26,133 nucleotides of DNA from Deltaproteobacteria bacterium UBA6967 (GTDB lineage: Bacteria > SAR324 > NAC60-12). Every line of letters begins with the position of its first letter. Position 1 is the first letter of the stretch. Under the pieces are notes generated by a model, which was not told where the DNA came from, did not search any database, and saw nothing but the letters and a program-made list of their open reading frames with translations. Position numbers and translations under genes: made by a program. Shown piece by piece: positions 1 to 9,009 of this stretch. The DNA is taken from NCBI GenBank assembly GCA_002450295.1, contig DJYX01000290.1:1-26133 (forward strand), written 5' to 3'.

Positions 1-143
1 GTATTCAGCTGATAGGTGGTCAAATGTACAGTTACGAGAGGCTTCAGAGTGAATGGGGTGGACATTCTGTGTTAAGGCAATATTGGAAGGTAGAGGGTTA
101 TCATACCAACTATGTATTTATGAATGGTATTAACAATTTTTCA
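1..143 (+). repeat. Direct repeat, copy 1 (PA14 module tail)
   Basis: Bases 1-140 match bases 487-626 at about 129 of 140 positions with no gaps. The copy encodes the IQLIGGQ to FMNGI part of a PA14-like module. The repeat probably extends left of the window. Its period of 486 bases keeps the reading frame, as expected for duplication of a protein module. Confidence 0.85.
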
Positions 144-629
144 AGTACAGTTTCAAATAAAGAAGTACACAAAGGCTTAAAATATGAAACGTGGTACTGT
201 GGTAGTAGTTGGCCCTGCGCTACATCTTCTTCTAATATACTTTCCTCTGGCACAATAACTGGTGATGTCAACTATAATTGGGGTACTGGCCTTGTATTAG
301 ACTCTGGCAGAAGAGATTATGTGGTTGTAAAATTGACAGGTCAGTTCACAATGCCGGGCACAGCGGGTGAATTGTACACAGTACGTTTCCGTAACCAAGA
401 CGATGATGGTTCAAGAACCATTATCAATGGTACAACTGTTATAGAAGATTGGTCTGGTTTACATGGAGCATCGAATAGAGATGGCAGTATTCAGCTGATA
501 GGTGGTCAAACGTACAGTTACGAGAGGCTTCAGAGTGAATGGACCGGAGGTTCCGTGTTAAGGCAATATTGGAAGGTAGAAGGTTATCATACCAACTATG
601 TATTTATGAATGGTATTAGCGATTTCTGA
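1..629 (+). CDS. Tandem PA14-domain-like surface protein, 3' part
   Basis: The gene enters from the left edge: the reading frame is open from base 3, before the first in-frame ATG at base 24, so that ATG is probably internal. The visible part is a C-terminal piece of about 209 residues. It contains one complete PA14-like beta-barrel module and the tail of a preceding one. PA14 hallmarks are visible: VRFRNQDDDGSRTIING, then VIEDWSGLHG, then a QLIGGQTYSYERLQSEW strand and a final VLRQYWKVEG. PA14 modules usually bind carbohydrate or mediate adhesion in secreted proteins, so an extracellular adhesin or glycan-binding role is inferred. The module period is 162 residues (486 bases). The gene stops after the second module without any recognisable anchor or sorting signal. 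Base composition is clearly more AT-rich than the genes further right, which could reflect transfer. The N-terminus and total length are not visible. Confidence 0.7.
   Translation, partial: IQLIGGQMYSYERLQSEWGGHSVLRQYWKVEGYHTNYVFMNGINNFSSTVSNKEVHKGLKYETWYCGSSWPCATSSSNILSSGTITGDVNYNWGTGLVLDSGRRDYVVVKLTGQFTMPGTAGELYTVRFRNQDDDGSRTIINGTTVIEDWSGLHGASNRDGSIQLIGGQTYSYERLQSEWTGGSVLRQYWKVEGYHTNYVFMNGISDF
487..629 (+). repeat. Direct repeat, copy 2 (PA14 module tail)
   Basis: Second copy of the repeat that begins at base 1. Differences cluster in the codons around residues EW-GG-SV and in the last few codons. The copy ends at the stop codon of the gene. Confidence 0.85.
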
Positions 630-794
630 AAATGACTAAATAGTAAAATTGTTTCACTGTTATACTAACTTTTACTGCTATTTATTTCTTTGCTATGTAA
701 AAAAAGATTCACACTATTGACAAATTTAACAATGTTTCCCGAGTAAAATTCAATCATATTTAGACCAAATAAATTTAAGTTAGAGAAAACAGAG

Positions 795-3700
795 ATGAAC
801 TGTTTTAAGAAAAAGATAATAGTTGTCACTGGATCTTTGGTGTTACTTATCTCGAGTTGTGCACCCACAGAAGATGAAGTGATCACTGCAGACAATGTAG
901 CGCGAGAGGGCTCACCAGGAGTCTTTCTAGATAGTGCAGTCAGGGGTGTGGACTATTCGACCAGTAGCGGTCTTGGAGGCACAACAGACTCTGGAGGCAC
1001 ATTCTACTACAACCCTGGCGATCAGGTTAGCTTTACCATTGGTGGTATTTCATTGGGTAGTGTGATTGGTGCAGCCAAGCTGACCCCGGTTGAGGTAATG
1101 GGTGCTTCCGGAACAGCTGACCAGAAGGTCGTCAACCTAAGTCGCCTTTTGCAGACCTTGGATGCTGATGGAGACCCAAGCAATGGCATCAGCATTAGTG
1201 ATTCCACAAAGACCACCCTGGCCGCAAAGTCCGTCAATTTCGATGTCTCGGTGGATGCTTTCGACAATGCTACTTTAGCGGTCACTTCTGCAGTAGGCAA
1301 AACGATGATTTCTGCGGCAACTGCCCTAGCACATCTGCACACGACAATGAAGCAGCAGGGCCTGGACAGCAAGATTGATAACGATACTGCTCTAAAAAAT
1401 CTTGGTTCGATACTGGACAATTTCACGACAACGGAGCCGGGTTTCACCGTCACGCTGTCTGACAATGCAACTACTCTGGCTGAAAGTGGAAGTACCGATA
1501 ATTTCTCGGTTGTGTTGACCTCGGCTCCAACTGGCAACGTGGTTTTTGACCTCGTAAGCAGCGACACCACCGAGGCTAGTGTCTACCCATCAAAACTGAC
1601 TTTTGGCAAGGATAACTGGAGTGTTTCTCGGGAGGTAACGGTCACTGGGCTGGATGATGCTATCAGCGATGGGACCATTTCCGGGGCGATCACTGTGGCG
1701 ATCAACCAAGATGAGACCAAGGACTCAGGCTATGACGCCTTGGCCAGTCATAGTGTGGTGACCACCATCAGTGATAATGACGCTACCCCAACTGTCACGC
1801 TAACTAGCTCGGATGTCTCAGTGGCGGAGAATCTAGGAGCGGCAACCCTAACAGCGACACTGAGCCTGGGTGCCGGCAGCGCGACGACAGTGAGTCTAAA
1901 CATTTCAGGCAACGCAACCCTTAACACCGACTATTCGGTCTCAAGCACTTCCATCATCATCCCGGCAGGTAGCACAAGCGGCACAGCTACGACGACGGCA
2001 ATTGCCGATCAGGTTGATGAGGAATCGGAGACGATCACTGTGGATGTGAGCGGTGTTTCTGGAGGCAACGGAGCCAGTGAGAGCGGAAATCAGCAAGTTA
2101 GCATCACGATTACCGACGACGACACAGCCGCTTTCACGGTCACTCAATCGAGCGGTTCGACCTCAGTGGCGGAGAGCGGCAGTAGCGATGATTTCACTGT
2201 TGTGCTGGGTAGTGAACCGACTGGCAACGTAATTTTTGATCTGTCGGCCAGTGACAGCACCGAAGCCACCCTGTCAGCTTCAACACTGACCTTCACTTCA
2301 TTAAACTGGAACAGTGCTCAGACCGTGACAGTGACCGGTGTCAATGACAACGTCAGTGATGATAATGTGACCAGCACGATCACCGTGGCCATCAACCAAG
2401 GGAGCACGAATGATGCTAAGTACGATGCGCTCTCGAGTCAGAGTGTGAGCGTGACCACTACTGACGGTGTTGATGCGGCGACCTTCACCATTGCAGAGAC
2501 GGACAATGCAACCTTGGTCAGTGAGAGTGGAGGGACAGATACTTTCAGTGTTGTGCTGGGTAGTGAACCGACCGGTAACGTGGTCTTTTCACTGACGGCC
2601 GTTGATGGTACTGAGGTTTCTCTTTCAGCCTCGGTACTTACCTTTAGCACTTCGAACTGGAGTACAGCACAGACGGTGACGGTGACCGGTGTCAACGACA
2701 ACGTTAGTGATGACAATGTGACCAGTACGATTACTGTTGCCATCAACCAGAGCAACACAGCTGACACTAAGTATGATGCACTCTCCAGTCAGAGTGTAAC
2801 GGTGAGCACGACTGATGATGACACTGCCGCCTTCACGGTTACCGAATCTGGTGGCTCAACAGTGGTGGCTGAGAGTGGTAGTACCGACGCCATAGTTGTT
2901 ACGCTGAGTAGCGAGCCTACGGGAAGTGTAGTCTTATCGCTGACAAACAGCGATAATGAAACCAGTCTTTCAGCCTCAACGCTGACCTTTACCCCGTCGA
3001 ATTGGAACAGCGCGCAGGACGTGACGATCACTGGGGTTGATGACAACATCGACGACGACAATGTAACGAGCACGATTACTGTGGCGATCAACCAGAGCGG
3101 CACAGCCGATACAAAGTACGATGCTCTGGACAACAAAAGCGTGAGCGTCACTACGACAGACAACGATTCAGTTCCTACATTGACCCTGGCAGCTTCTTCT
3201 TTGAACCTTGCTGAGAGTGGAGGAACGGTCACTCTGACAGTGACGATGAGTGCCGCCGCCACAGCTGACACTATGGTTGCCCTTTACACTTCCGGCACGG
3301 GTGTTTTGAGCACAGACTATTCAATCTCGAGCACAACACTGACAATCGCCGCCGGCAGTACTTCTGGTACGGTGACTCTGACAGGAATCGCAGATCAGAC
3401 TGACGAAGATTCAGAGACAATTATTGTGGACATCAGTGGCGTCTCTGGGGGCAACGGAGCCAGTGAAAGCGGCATACAGCAACTGGTCGTCTCAATTATT
3501 GATGATGATACTGCTGCTTTTACAATTGCCGAGTCCAGTGGCTCAACCTCTGTGGCTGAGAGCGGTGGTACGGACACCCTGACCATTGTGCTAGGCAGTC
3601 AGCCCACCGGAGATGTAGTCTTAAGTCTGAGTGCCAGCGACAGCAGTGAAGCCAGTGTCTATCCATCCTCACTGGGTTTTGGTACAGACAACTGGAGCAC

Positions 3701-5597
3701 TGCTCAGACAGTTACTATCACGGGTGTCGCCGATACAATCAGTGATGGCTCAATCGGTAGTACGCTCACTGTGGCGATTAACACCAGTAGCACGGCCGAT
3801 ACAAAGTATGATGCGCTCTCCAGCCAAAGTGTCAGCATCACCACTAGCGACGATGAGGCCTCACCTTTGGTGACACTGACAGCCTCAAGTTCCTCAGTAG
3901 CCGAAAACGGAGGGACTTCCACCTTGACGGCAACACAAAATGTTGTGACAGCATCGGACACCACGGTGAACCTGAATACCTCTGGCAATGCGACACTTAA
4001 CGCTGACTATTCAATCTCCAGTAGTACGATCACCATCTCCGCAGGCAGTACCTCTGGTACGGCTACATTGACAGCGATTACCGACCAGCTGGATGATGAT
4101 GGGGAGGCAATCGTTGTTGACATCAGTAGTGTCTCCGGGGCCAACAGTGTGGCTGAAAACGGTACGCAGCAGACGACTGTGACAATCACCGATGATGATA
4201 ACGCTTCTTTCACGGTTACCCAGACCAGTGGTTCTACAATCGTGGATGAAAGTGGCAGCGCGGATAATTTCACAGTTGTGCTGGGTTCTCAGCCAACGGG
4301 CAACGTTGCATTTTCACTAGGCGCAAGTGACAGTAGTGAGGTCAGTATTTCGCCCTCGACACTGACTTTCACTTCATCTAATTGGAACAATGCCCAGACG
4401 GTCACTGTCACCGGAGTCAGTGACAATCTAGATGACGACAGTGTGACAAGCACTGTGACCGTTGCCATCAACACCGGCAATACAGCCGACACCAATTACG
4501 ATGCGCTCTCCAGTCAAAGTGTTAGTGTCACTACCAGTGACAGCGACACGGCCTCTTTCACAATTGTGCAGACCAACAACTCAACCTCTGTTGCCGAGAG
4601 TGGCAGCACTGACACTTTCACGGTTGTTCTTAGTAGTCAACCAACCGATGACGTGGTTTTCAGTGTGATGGCCGGTGACAGCAGTGAAGCTACTGTTTCC
4701 CCTTCCACACTGTCCTTCACTTCATCAAACTGGAATACCACTCAGACGGTTACAGTGACGGGAGTGAATGATGATGTGGATGATGGCTCAGTGAACAGCA
4801 CAATTGCAGTAGCGATCAACACTGCCAGTACTGGTGACTCAAAGTACGATTTACTTTCCAGTCAGAGTGTGACCGTTAGCACCAGTGATGGCGATACCTC
4901 TGCCTTTTCTATTGCAGAGACTGGGGGTTCGACAGCAGTTTCGGAGAGTGGTAGTACCGATACTTTCACGGTTGTACTGGGTAGTGAGCCGACTGGCAAT
5001 GTAGCTTTTTCATTGAGTGATAATGACAGTGATGACTCGGAGATCAGCCTCTCCTCATCGACATTGACCTTCACTTCATCCAACTGGAACACTGCACAGA
5101 CGGTTACGGTGACAGGAGTCAACGACAATGTGAGTGATGACAATGTGACCAGCACTATTACTGTGGCTATCAATCAGAGCAGTACAGCTGATACGAAGTA
5201 TGATACTCTGGACAATCGAAGCGTAACGGTGACTACTACCGACAATGATACTGCCGCTTTCGTAGTCACTGAGTCTGGCAGCTCGATGGTAGTATCTGAG
5301 AGTGGCAGTACCGATACTTTCACTGTTGTGCTGGGTAGTGAACCAACAGGCAATGTGGTCTTCTCGCTGACAAACAGTGATAACGAGACAACTCTTTCAG
5401 CTTCTACACTGACCTTTACTCCTTCGGATTGGAATAGTGCTCAGACCGTAACAATTACAGGGGTTGATGACAACATTGACGACGACAATGTAACCAGCAC
5501 TATTACTGTGGCGATCAACACTAACAATACGCTTGATGCAAAATACGATATGCTCGACAATCAAAGCGTGACGGTGACTACTACTGACAATGACTAA
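795..5597 (+). CDS. Large lipoprotein with twelve Calx-beta-type repeats
   Basis: This 1600-residue protein starts with a lipoprotein signal peptide: MNCFKKK, a hydrophobic stretch, then lipobox ISSC with lipidated Cys22. Residues 30-215 form a distinct head. It starts GVFLDSAVRGVDYSTSSGLGG, contains LLQTLDADGDPSNGI, and resembles the N-terminus of many marine surface lipoproteins of unknown role. Residues 216-1600 are twelve tandem beta-sandwich modules of about 113-117 residues. Nine are class A (core STLTFT.SNWN.AQTVTVTGV, then TVAIN, then TTDND). Three are class B, the more classical Calx-beta form (SGNATLNTDYSISS, AGSTSGTA, DDD). The order is A-B-A-A-A-B-A-B-A-A-A-A. Asp-rich linkers such as DDNVSDDNV and TDDD suggest Ca2+ binding. 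It is probably an extended cell-surface stalk or adhesin; that role is inferred. There is no C-terminal secretion or anchor domain; the protein ends right after the last module. No strong Shine-Dalgarno precedes the ATG. Confidence 0.8.
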   Translation: MNCFKKKIIVVTGSLVLLISSCAPTEDEVITADNVAREGSPGVFLDSAVRGVDYSTSSGLGGTTDSGGTFYYNPGDQVSFTIGGISLGSVIGAAKLTPVEVMGASGTADQKVVNLSRLLQTLDADGDPSNGISISDSTKTTLAAKSVNFDVSVDAFDNATLAVTSAVGKTMISAATALAHLHTTMKQQGLDSKIDNDTALKNLGSILDNFTTTEPGFTVTLSDNATTLAESGSTDNFSVVLTSAPTGNVVFDLVSSDTTEASVYPSKLTFGKDNWSVSREVTVTGLDDAISDGTISGAITVAINQDETKDSGYDALASHSVVTTISDNDATPTVTLTSSDVSVAENLGAATLTATLSLGAGSATTVSLNISGNATLNTDYSVSSTSIIIPAGSTSGTATTTAIADQVDEESETITVDVSGVSGGNGASESGNQQVSITITDDDTAAFTVTQSSGSTSVAESGSSDDFTVVLGSEPTGNVIFDLSASDSTEATLSASTLTFTSLNWNSAQTVTVTGVNDNVSDDNVTSTITVAINQGSTNDAKYDALSSQSVSVTTTDGVDAATFTIAETDNATLVSESGGTDTFSVVLGSEPTGNVVFSLTAVDGTEVSLSASVLTFSTSNWSTAQTVTVTGVNDNVSDDNVTSTITVAINQSNTADTKYDALSSQSVTVSTTDDDTAAFTVTESGGSTVVAESGSTDAIVVTLSSEPTGSVVLSLTNSDNETSLSASTLTFTPSNWNSAQDVTITGVDDNIDDDNVTSTITVAINQSGTADTKYDALDNKSVSVTTTDNDSVPTLTLAASSLNLAESGGTVTLTVTMSAAATADTMVALYTSGTGVLSTDYSISSTTLTIAAGSTSGTVTLTGIADQTDEDSETIIVDISGVSGGNGASESGIQQLVVSIIDDDTAAFTIAESSGSTSVAESGGTDTLTIVLGSQPTGDVVLSLSASDSSEASVYPSSLGFGTDNWSTAQTVTITGVADTISDGSIGSTLTVAINTSSTADTKYDALSSQSVSITTSDDEASPLVTLTASSSSVAENGGTSTLTATQNVVTASDTTVNLNTSGNATLNADYSISSSTITISAGSTSGTATLTAITDQLDDDGEAIVVDISSVSGANSVAENGTQQTTVTITDDDNASFTVTQTSGSTIVDESGSADNFTVVLGSQPTGNVAFSLGASDSSEVSISPSTLTFTSSNWNNAQTVTVTGVSDNLDDDSVTSTVTVAINTGNTADTNYDALSSQSVSVTTSDSDTASFTIVQTNNSTSVAESGSTDTFTVVLSSQPTDDVVFSVMAGDSSEATVSPSTLSFTSSNWNTTQTVTVTGVNDDVDDGSVNSTIAVAINTASTGDSKYDLLSSQSVTVSTSDGDTSAFSIAETGGSTAVSESGSTDTFTVVLGSEPTGNVAFSLSDNDSDDSEISLSSSTLTFTSSNWNTAQTVTVTGVNDNVSDDNVTSTITVAINQSSTADTKYDTLDNRSVTVTTTDNDTAAFVVTESGSSMVVSESGSTDTFTVVLGSEPTGNVVFSLTNSDNETTLSASTLTFTPSDWNSAQTVTITGVDDNIDDDNVTSTITVAINTNNTLDAKYDMLDNQSVTVTTTDND

Positions 5598-5649
5598 TCT
5601 TTTGAATGCTTATTGCTCGCTGCTAAAATAATGTAGAAAATCAGTTGAA

Positions 5650-6060
5650 CTAGAGAGAAGGACTTGATGAAGCTTCTATTGAGAGACCCTTTGAGCCTGC
5701 CTTGTTGAAAGCTGCCACTCGGTAGTAGTAAGTCGTGCCAGGCGTCAGACCAGTATGAACATATGAGTTGGTCACAATATCCTTGATTGTTTGAACTGTG
5801 ATACTGGTATTCGGATCACCTTCGGCGTTCGTTATATGTTTTAGATTCTCTGTAATTTCTTCAGTATTCCAGTAAATCCTATAGTTGCTGGCATTACTAA
5901 CTTCGTCCCAAGAGAGAGTGATCTGCCGAGAACCAGCGACAGCCTCCAAGTTGCCTGGAACGGTAGGCGGCATCTTCTCTTTATAGGAAATTGTACCCTC
6001 ATCCCCGCAGCCGAAGAGCAAAGAGGAGAAGAGCAAAGCAGCTAGGATTCTGGTGGACAT
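5650..6060 (-). CDS. Small fibronectin type III lipoprotein
   Basis: A 136-residue lipoprotein. I place the start at the ATG at 6060 and not at an upstream one (6108), because AGAGG lies five bases before it and the protein then begins with a proper signal peptide (MSTRILAALLFSSLLFGC, lipidated Cys18). Residues about 29-130 form one fibronectin type III domain: PPTVPGNLEAVAGSRQITLSWD, NASNYRIYW, then YVHTGLTPGTTYYYRVAAFNKAG. Between the C and E strands there is a longer-than-usual insert of roughly 30 residues (about 54-83, ITENLKHITNAEGDPNT and following). FN3 domains usually mediate protein or glycan binding, so a surface-associated role is inferred. The gene converges on the Calx-beta lipoprotein with 52 bases between the stop codons. 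No clear terminator was seen between them. Confidence 0.7.
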   Translation of the reverse strand: MSTRILAALLFSSLLFGCGDEGTISYKEKMPPTVPGNLEAVAGSRQITLSWDEVSNASNYRIYWNTEEITENLKHITNAEGDPNTSITVQTIKDIVTNSYVHTGLTPGTTYYYRVAAFNKAGSKGLSIEASSSPSL

Positions 6061-6108
6061 GAAACCTCTAGTAGTGTTTGCAGTTTTAGGATTTTCAGTG
6101 AGATGCAA

Positions 6109-6578
6109 TCAAAAGTTACATTTTTGTAGCACAGAGATTTCTGATGTGCAAAGTGCAATCCGAGATTCGTAAGGAGAGGCAAGCAAAATCCAAACTGACA
6201 ACAGATCCTTTTGAAACAACTCTGCCGGTTTCCATCCTCACCTGCTCCTAACGCAGGACATCATTTGTGTAGCCAATTCCTCTGACCGATGACTCCAGCG
6301 TATTCGTTGTCATGTCTGCAATGAAGATATCACAACTCCCGCTAGCAAATGCTGTGTATTCTGTGCCTATGGATCTGTGGGTTGTGAGTCAAGTTGTGAT
6401 TCATCAGCGTCTTGGACTTCCTAAGTTTCTGTACATCTGAAACAAAATTCTGCACACTTTGAGGAAACGTCTTGGTTGGCACCTCCTTTGTAAGCCTTAG
6501 GCGATATCACTATTTGGGTTCAACTGAGAAAACAGGGTTGATTCGACCCCCACGCTGTCTGTCGGGAGAGAGTTTGTC
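6109..6578. other. 470-base region without an intact gene
   Basis: No convincing intact ORF was found on either strand. A short stop-to-stop stretch on the minus strand (6248-6388) looks like a remnant of a substrate-binding protein and is listed separately. The right end should hold the promoter and ribosome binding site (GGGAGAGAG shortly before the ATG at 6579) of the next gene. No tRNA or clear hairpin terminator was recognised. Confidence 0.5.
6248..6388 (-). pseudogene. Possible remnant of an amino-acid ABC transporter binding protein
   Basis: The minus-strand frame between a TGA (complement of 6389-6391) and a TAG (6248-6250) encodes about 46 residues containing TEYTAFASGSCDIFIADMT. 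The spacing A-F-x-S-G-x-C-D-x4-D matches the late part of periplasmic general L-amino-acid binding proteins of the AapJ type, which carry an AF.SG.CD....D motif. No start codon, signal peptide or continuation of the family is visible on either side. If the resemblance is real, this is a decayed fragment. The match is short and was made from memory, so chance is possible. Confidence 0.25.
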
Positions 6579-7358
6579 ATGAAAGGTGCTTGGAAATCCA
6601 TCTGCTTGGCCTTGGGCCTCTTGACGTTGGTTCCACAACTGTCACAGGCTCGTTTGAATGAATCGTTGACCCAATGCCGTAGCCGCTACGGAGAGCCCAA
6701 ACAGCTGCTGGCCAATGCGGCGGGTCAGATTGTGGGAGGCGTCTTTGAAAGCCGAGACATTCGGATTGTCTTAGATCTCAACCGCGAACGCATGGTTACC
6801 GGGATCGAATACGAAATCCCTGCTTATTTTTTGCCAGGGGACCGGAAAGATTTTGTAGACCGGCTCGGTGAAATCTACAGGTTCCCAAAGAGCCAGGAAT
6901 TGCAACCACCAACTCCCTTTGCCTCATCCGCTTTTTTCAGTACGGTCAAGGGAAGAGCGTACTTGGTGTTCAACGAGGAAGTTCGCAACCAATTTGATTG
7001 CGCACTCCAAGCTGAATTTTGCAATTACCAGCGCACCGTGGAACAGATTACGGCTTGTGAGCAGAACCTTGCTTCCACAGAGGCTAAGTACCGACAATTG
7101 ACGCAGACCAGTCGAGTACCAGTGGTTCAGGATCCTGTTACTCCGATTAATCCACGCCATGCTATCAGTCCCGATCTGAAGACAATCTATTTTCTGGAAG
7201 AGGACTTAACTACCGGAAGAGAGCGTCATCGCTTTGAGCCTCTGGATCCTCAAGCAGAGCTCAGCAAGGGACAGGCAGCACTCCAGCAATGCCAAGACTT
7301 CACTACTCGCTACGTTCGAATCATTGAATCTGCTGCACCCGGCTTTGATAATTTCTGA
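6579..7358 (+). CDS. Exported protein of unknown function
   Basis: A 259-residue protein with a Sec-type signal peptide (MKGAWKSICLALGLLTLVP, likely cleavage after Ser-Gln-Ala24), so it is periplasmic or secreted. The ATG is preceded by the purine-rich GGGAGAGAG. The mature part begins with a segment that could be a small alpha/beta module (LNESLTQCRSRYGEP, then a VFESRDIRIVLDLNRERM strand pair). A Cys-containing region follows (DCALQAEFCNYQRTVEQITACEQNL) that is probably helical. A Pro-rich linker and a charged C-terminal region complete it. Four or five cysteines in an exported protein could form disulfides. I do not recognise the family. It stands alone: the next gene on the same strand begins 164 bases later. 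Confidence 0.6.
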   Translation: MKGAWKSICLALGLLTLVPQLSQARLNESLTQCRSRYGEPKQLLANAAGQIVGGVFESRDIRIVLDLNRERMVTGIEYEIPAYFLPGDRKDFVDRLGEIYRFPKSQELQPPTPFASSAFFSTVKGRAYLVFNEEVRNQFDCALQAEFCNYQRTVEQITACEQNLASTEAKYRQLTQTSRVPVVQDPVTPINPRHAISPDLKTIYFLEEDLTTGRERHRFEPLDPQAELSKGQAALQQCQDFTTRYVRIIESAAPGFDNF

Positions 7359-7403
7359 GTAATTTTTCTTTCAACACTCCGATTTTCTCCTCTCCAAAAG
7401 CGA

Positions 7404-7438
7404 TTTGTCAGACAAAGTGACTTGTGATTGCCAGTCAC
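7404..7438. promoter_or_regulatory. Two adjacent inverted repeats upstream of the MFS gene
   Basis: TTTGTC-A-GACAAA (7404-7416) is a 13-base palindrome and is followed directly by GTGACT-N10-AGTCAC (7417-7438). They lie 85 bases upstream of the MFS transporter start and 45 bases after the stop of the preceding gene. They could be a protein-binding operator or small RNA hairpins. No T-tract follows, so an intrinsic terminator is unlikely. Confidence 0.3.
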
Positions 7439-7522
7439 CAAAACTCTGCCATACTGAGCGTTTGAGTTTGTCAGCAGAAGTTCCCTCCTGCCGTTATTTT
7501 TCTCGTCCAATCGAAAGCACGT

Positions 7523-8788
7523 GTGAATCCTTCCCAATTGAGTGGCCTTGTCTGGCTGAAACGTCGTCTTGGCTTGCACGAAGAGGCTGAACGTCAGTAC
7601 TGGGGCTTACTGCTGCCCCTTTTCCTGCTGACTCTTTTCTCATGGATCGACCACATGATCATGGTTCCGTTGAGCGCAGAGATTTCTGCAGCAACGGGAC
7701 TTTCTCCAGTTCGTAGCGGTCTGCTGGTTTCTGTCTATCCTGCAGCGGCAGCGGTCTCAGCTTTTATTTTTGCTCCCTGGTCAGACCGATTGGGGCGCAA
7801 GCAGCTGCTGCTCTACCTAGGAACTGGTTTTGTGATCTCCACCTTTGGCTGTGCACTCGCTCAAGGTGTGGAGAGCTTCTTTCTGTTCCGTGTTCTTTCG
7901 GGAGCTTTTGCTGGACCGATCATGCCGAATTGCCTGGCGTATGCGGGAGATGCGTTGCAAGGAAATCGAAGAAACCGAGCACTGACAAACATCATGCTGG
8001 GATTCACGCTGGCTTCAATTCTCGGTGTCCCTGTTGGATCTGCCTTGGCGGAATGGGTCTCCTGGCGCTGGACCTTCGGTGTGATTGGGCTGGGTGGTTT
8101 GCTCTCCTTGCTCTGGTTGACCAGTATCCAACCGATTGCTACTGGAGCGGAACAGATTACGATTCGTCGTCAGTATCTACAGATGTTTGGTCTCTGGAAA
8201 CGTCAGGAAGTACGTTGGGTGTTTGCCATGCAGTTCTTCATGCTGATCGGGCTGTTTGGTTTCATTCCGCACATGAGCATTTGGCTGACAACCAACTACG
8301 AACTCTCTGCTTCGGCAATTGGTCTTTTCTACATGCAGGGGGGAATTGGCAGCCTGATCGGGAACCAGCTCGCTGGTTGGCTGTTGCAGCGAGGGTTGCG
8401 CTTTAGTCTGATTGGGATCGGCTCTGTCTTGATGGGGACCGTGCTGATGCTTTCCACTCAAGATCTCCTACCGGGGCCGTGGATGGGTGCCATGTTCTTT
8501 GGCATCATGCTCGGTGGGTCCATGCGGATGCCTGGACTGCAAACCATCCTGATTGAACTGACGGGGAAAGAAATTCGAGGACGTCTGATGGCGATGAGCA
8601 TGATAGTGTCCAACATGACGATGGGACTCGGAGGTTTCTGGAGTACGGGTTTGCTCTCCATGGAGAACGGCTATCTACTAGGGATGGATCGGGTCGGGCT
8701 AGTTTCGATGTTGACCTTGCTGGTTGTGTTACCCCTGATCTGGTTGATTCAGCGACAGCAACGCAGTACGCCACAGCCCGCAATTTGA
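7523..8788 (+). CDS. MFS transporter (DHA1-like, 12 TM)
   Basis: A 421-residue inner-membrane transporter of the major facilitator superfamily. The start is a GTG at 7523; the first in-frame ATG is inside TM1, so GTG is needed for a complete first helix. Hydrophobic segments fit 12 TM helices with a polar central loop near residues 200-235. The family motif A lies between TM2 and TM3 as APWSDRLGRK (84-93). PNCLAYAGD and LGVPVGSALAEWVSWRWTF (TM4-TM6) match drug:H+ antiporter and AraJ-like sugar-efflux relatives. The substrate cannot be read from the sequence. The gene is on the same strand as the dgcN-like gene but 221 bases away, so a transport role for D-amino acids or peptides is only a possibility. 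Confidence 0.8.
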   Translation: MNPSQLSGLVWLKRRLGLHEEAERQYWGLLLPLFLLTLFSWIDHMIMVPLSAEISAATGLSPVRSGLLVSVYPAAAAVSAFIFAPWSDRLGRKQLLLYLGTGFVISTFGCALAQGVESFFLFRVLSGAFAGPIMPNCLAYAGDALQGNRRNRALTNIMLGFTLASILGVPVGSALAEWVSWRWTFGVIGLGGLLSLLWLTSIQPIATGAEQITIRRQYLQMFGLWKRQEVRWVFAMQFFMLIGLFGFIPHMSIWLTTNYELSASAIGLFYMQGGIGSLIGNQLAGWLLQRGLRFSLIGIGSVLMGTVLMLSTQDLLPGPWMGAMFFGIMLGGSMRMPGLQTILIELTGKEIRGRLMAMSMIVSNMTMGLGGFWSTGLLSMENGYLLGMDRVGLVSMLTLLVVLPLIWLIQRQQRSTPQPAI

Positions 8789-9009
8789 ATCTTGTCTGCT
8801 GGTATGTGACGAATCACTTCGATTGTCCTGATGGGGGATCTCTCTAAAGCACCATTCCGCTTGCCTCTCCAACAAACTGAGCCTAGTTTGGTCGCCTTTC
8901 TTGAACTTCTGGATTTATGTGCTGGCAAAAAGCTCAAGATACTGTTCAAGAGCGATTAGGAAAGCGTAACCAGTGATCCAGACGATGCTCCTCTGTGTAG
9001 GCATAGATT

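Noticed and set aside
717..749. TTGACA (717-722) and TAAAAT (744-749) as a promoter of the Calx-beta gene
   Set aside because: The spacing is 21 bases, too long for a standard sigma-70 promoter, and AT-rich sequence gives such boxes by chance.
1022..5173. Many minus-strand ORFs of 60-180 codons across the Calx-beta gene
   Set aside because: They recur at the repeat period, lack ribosome binding sites and are Val/Ser/Thr-rich antisense translations of the repetitive coding strand.
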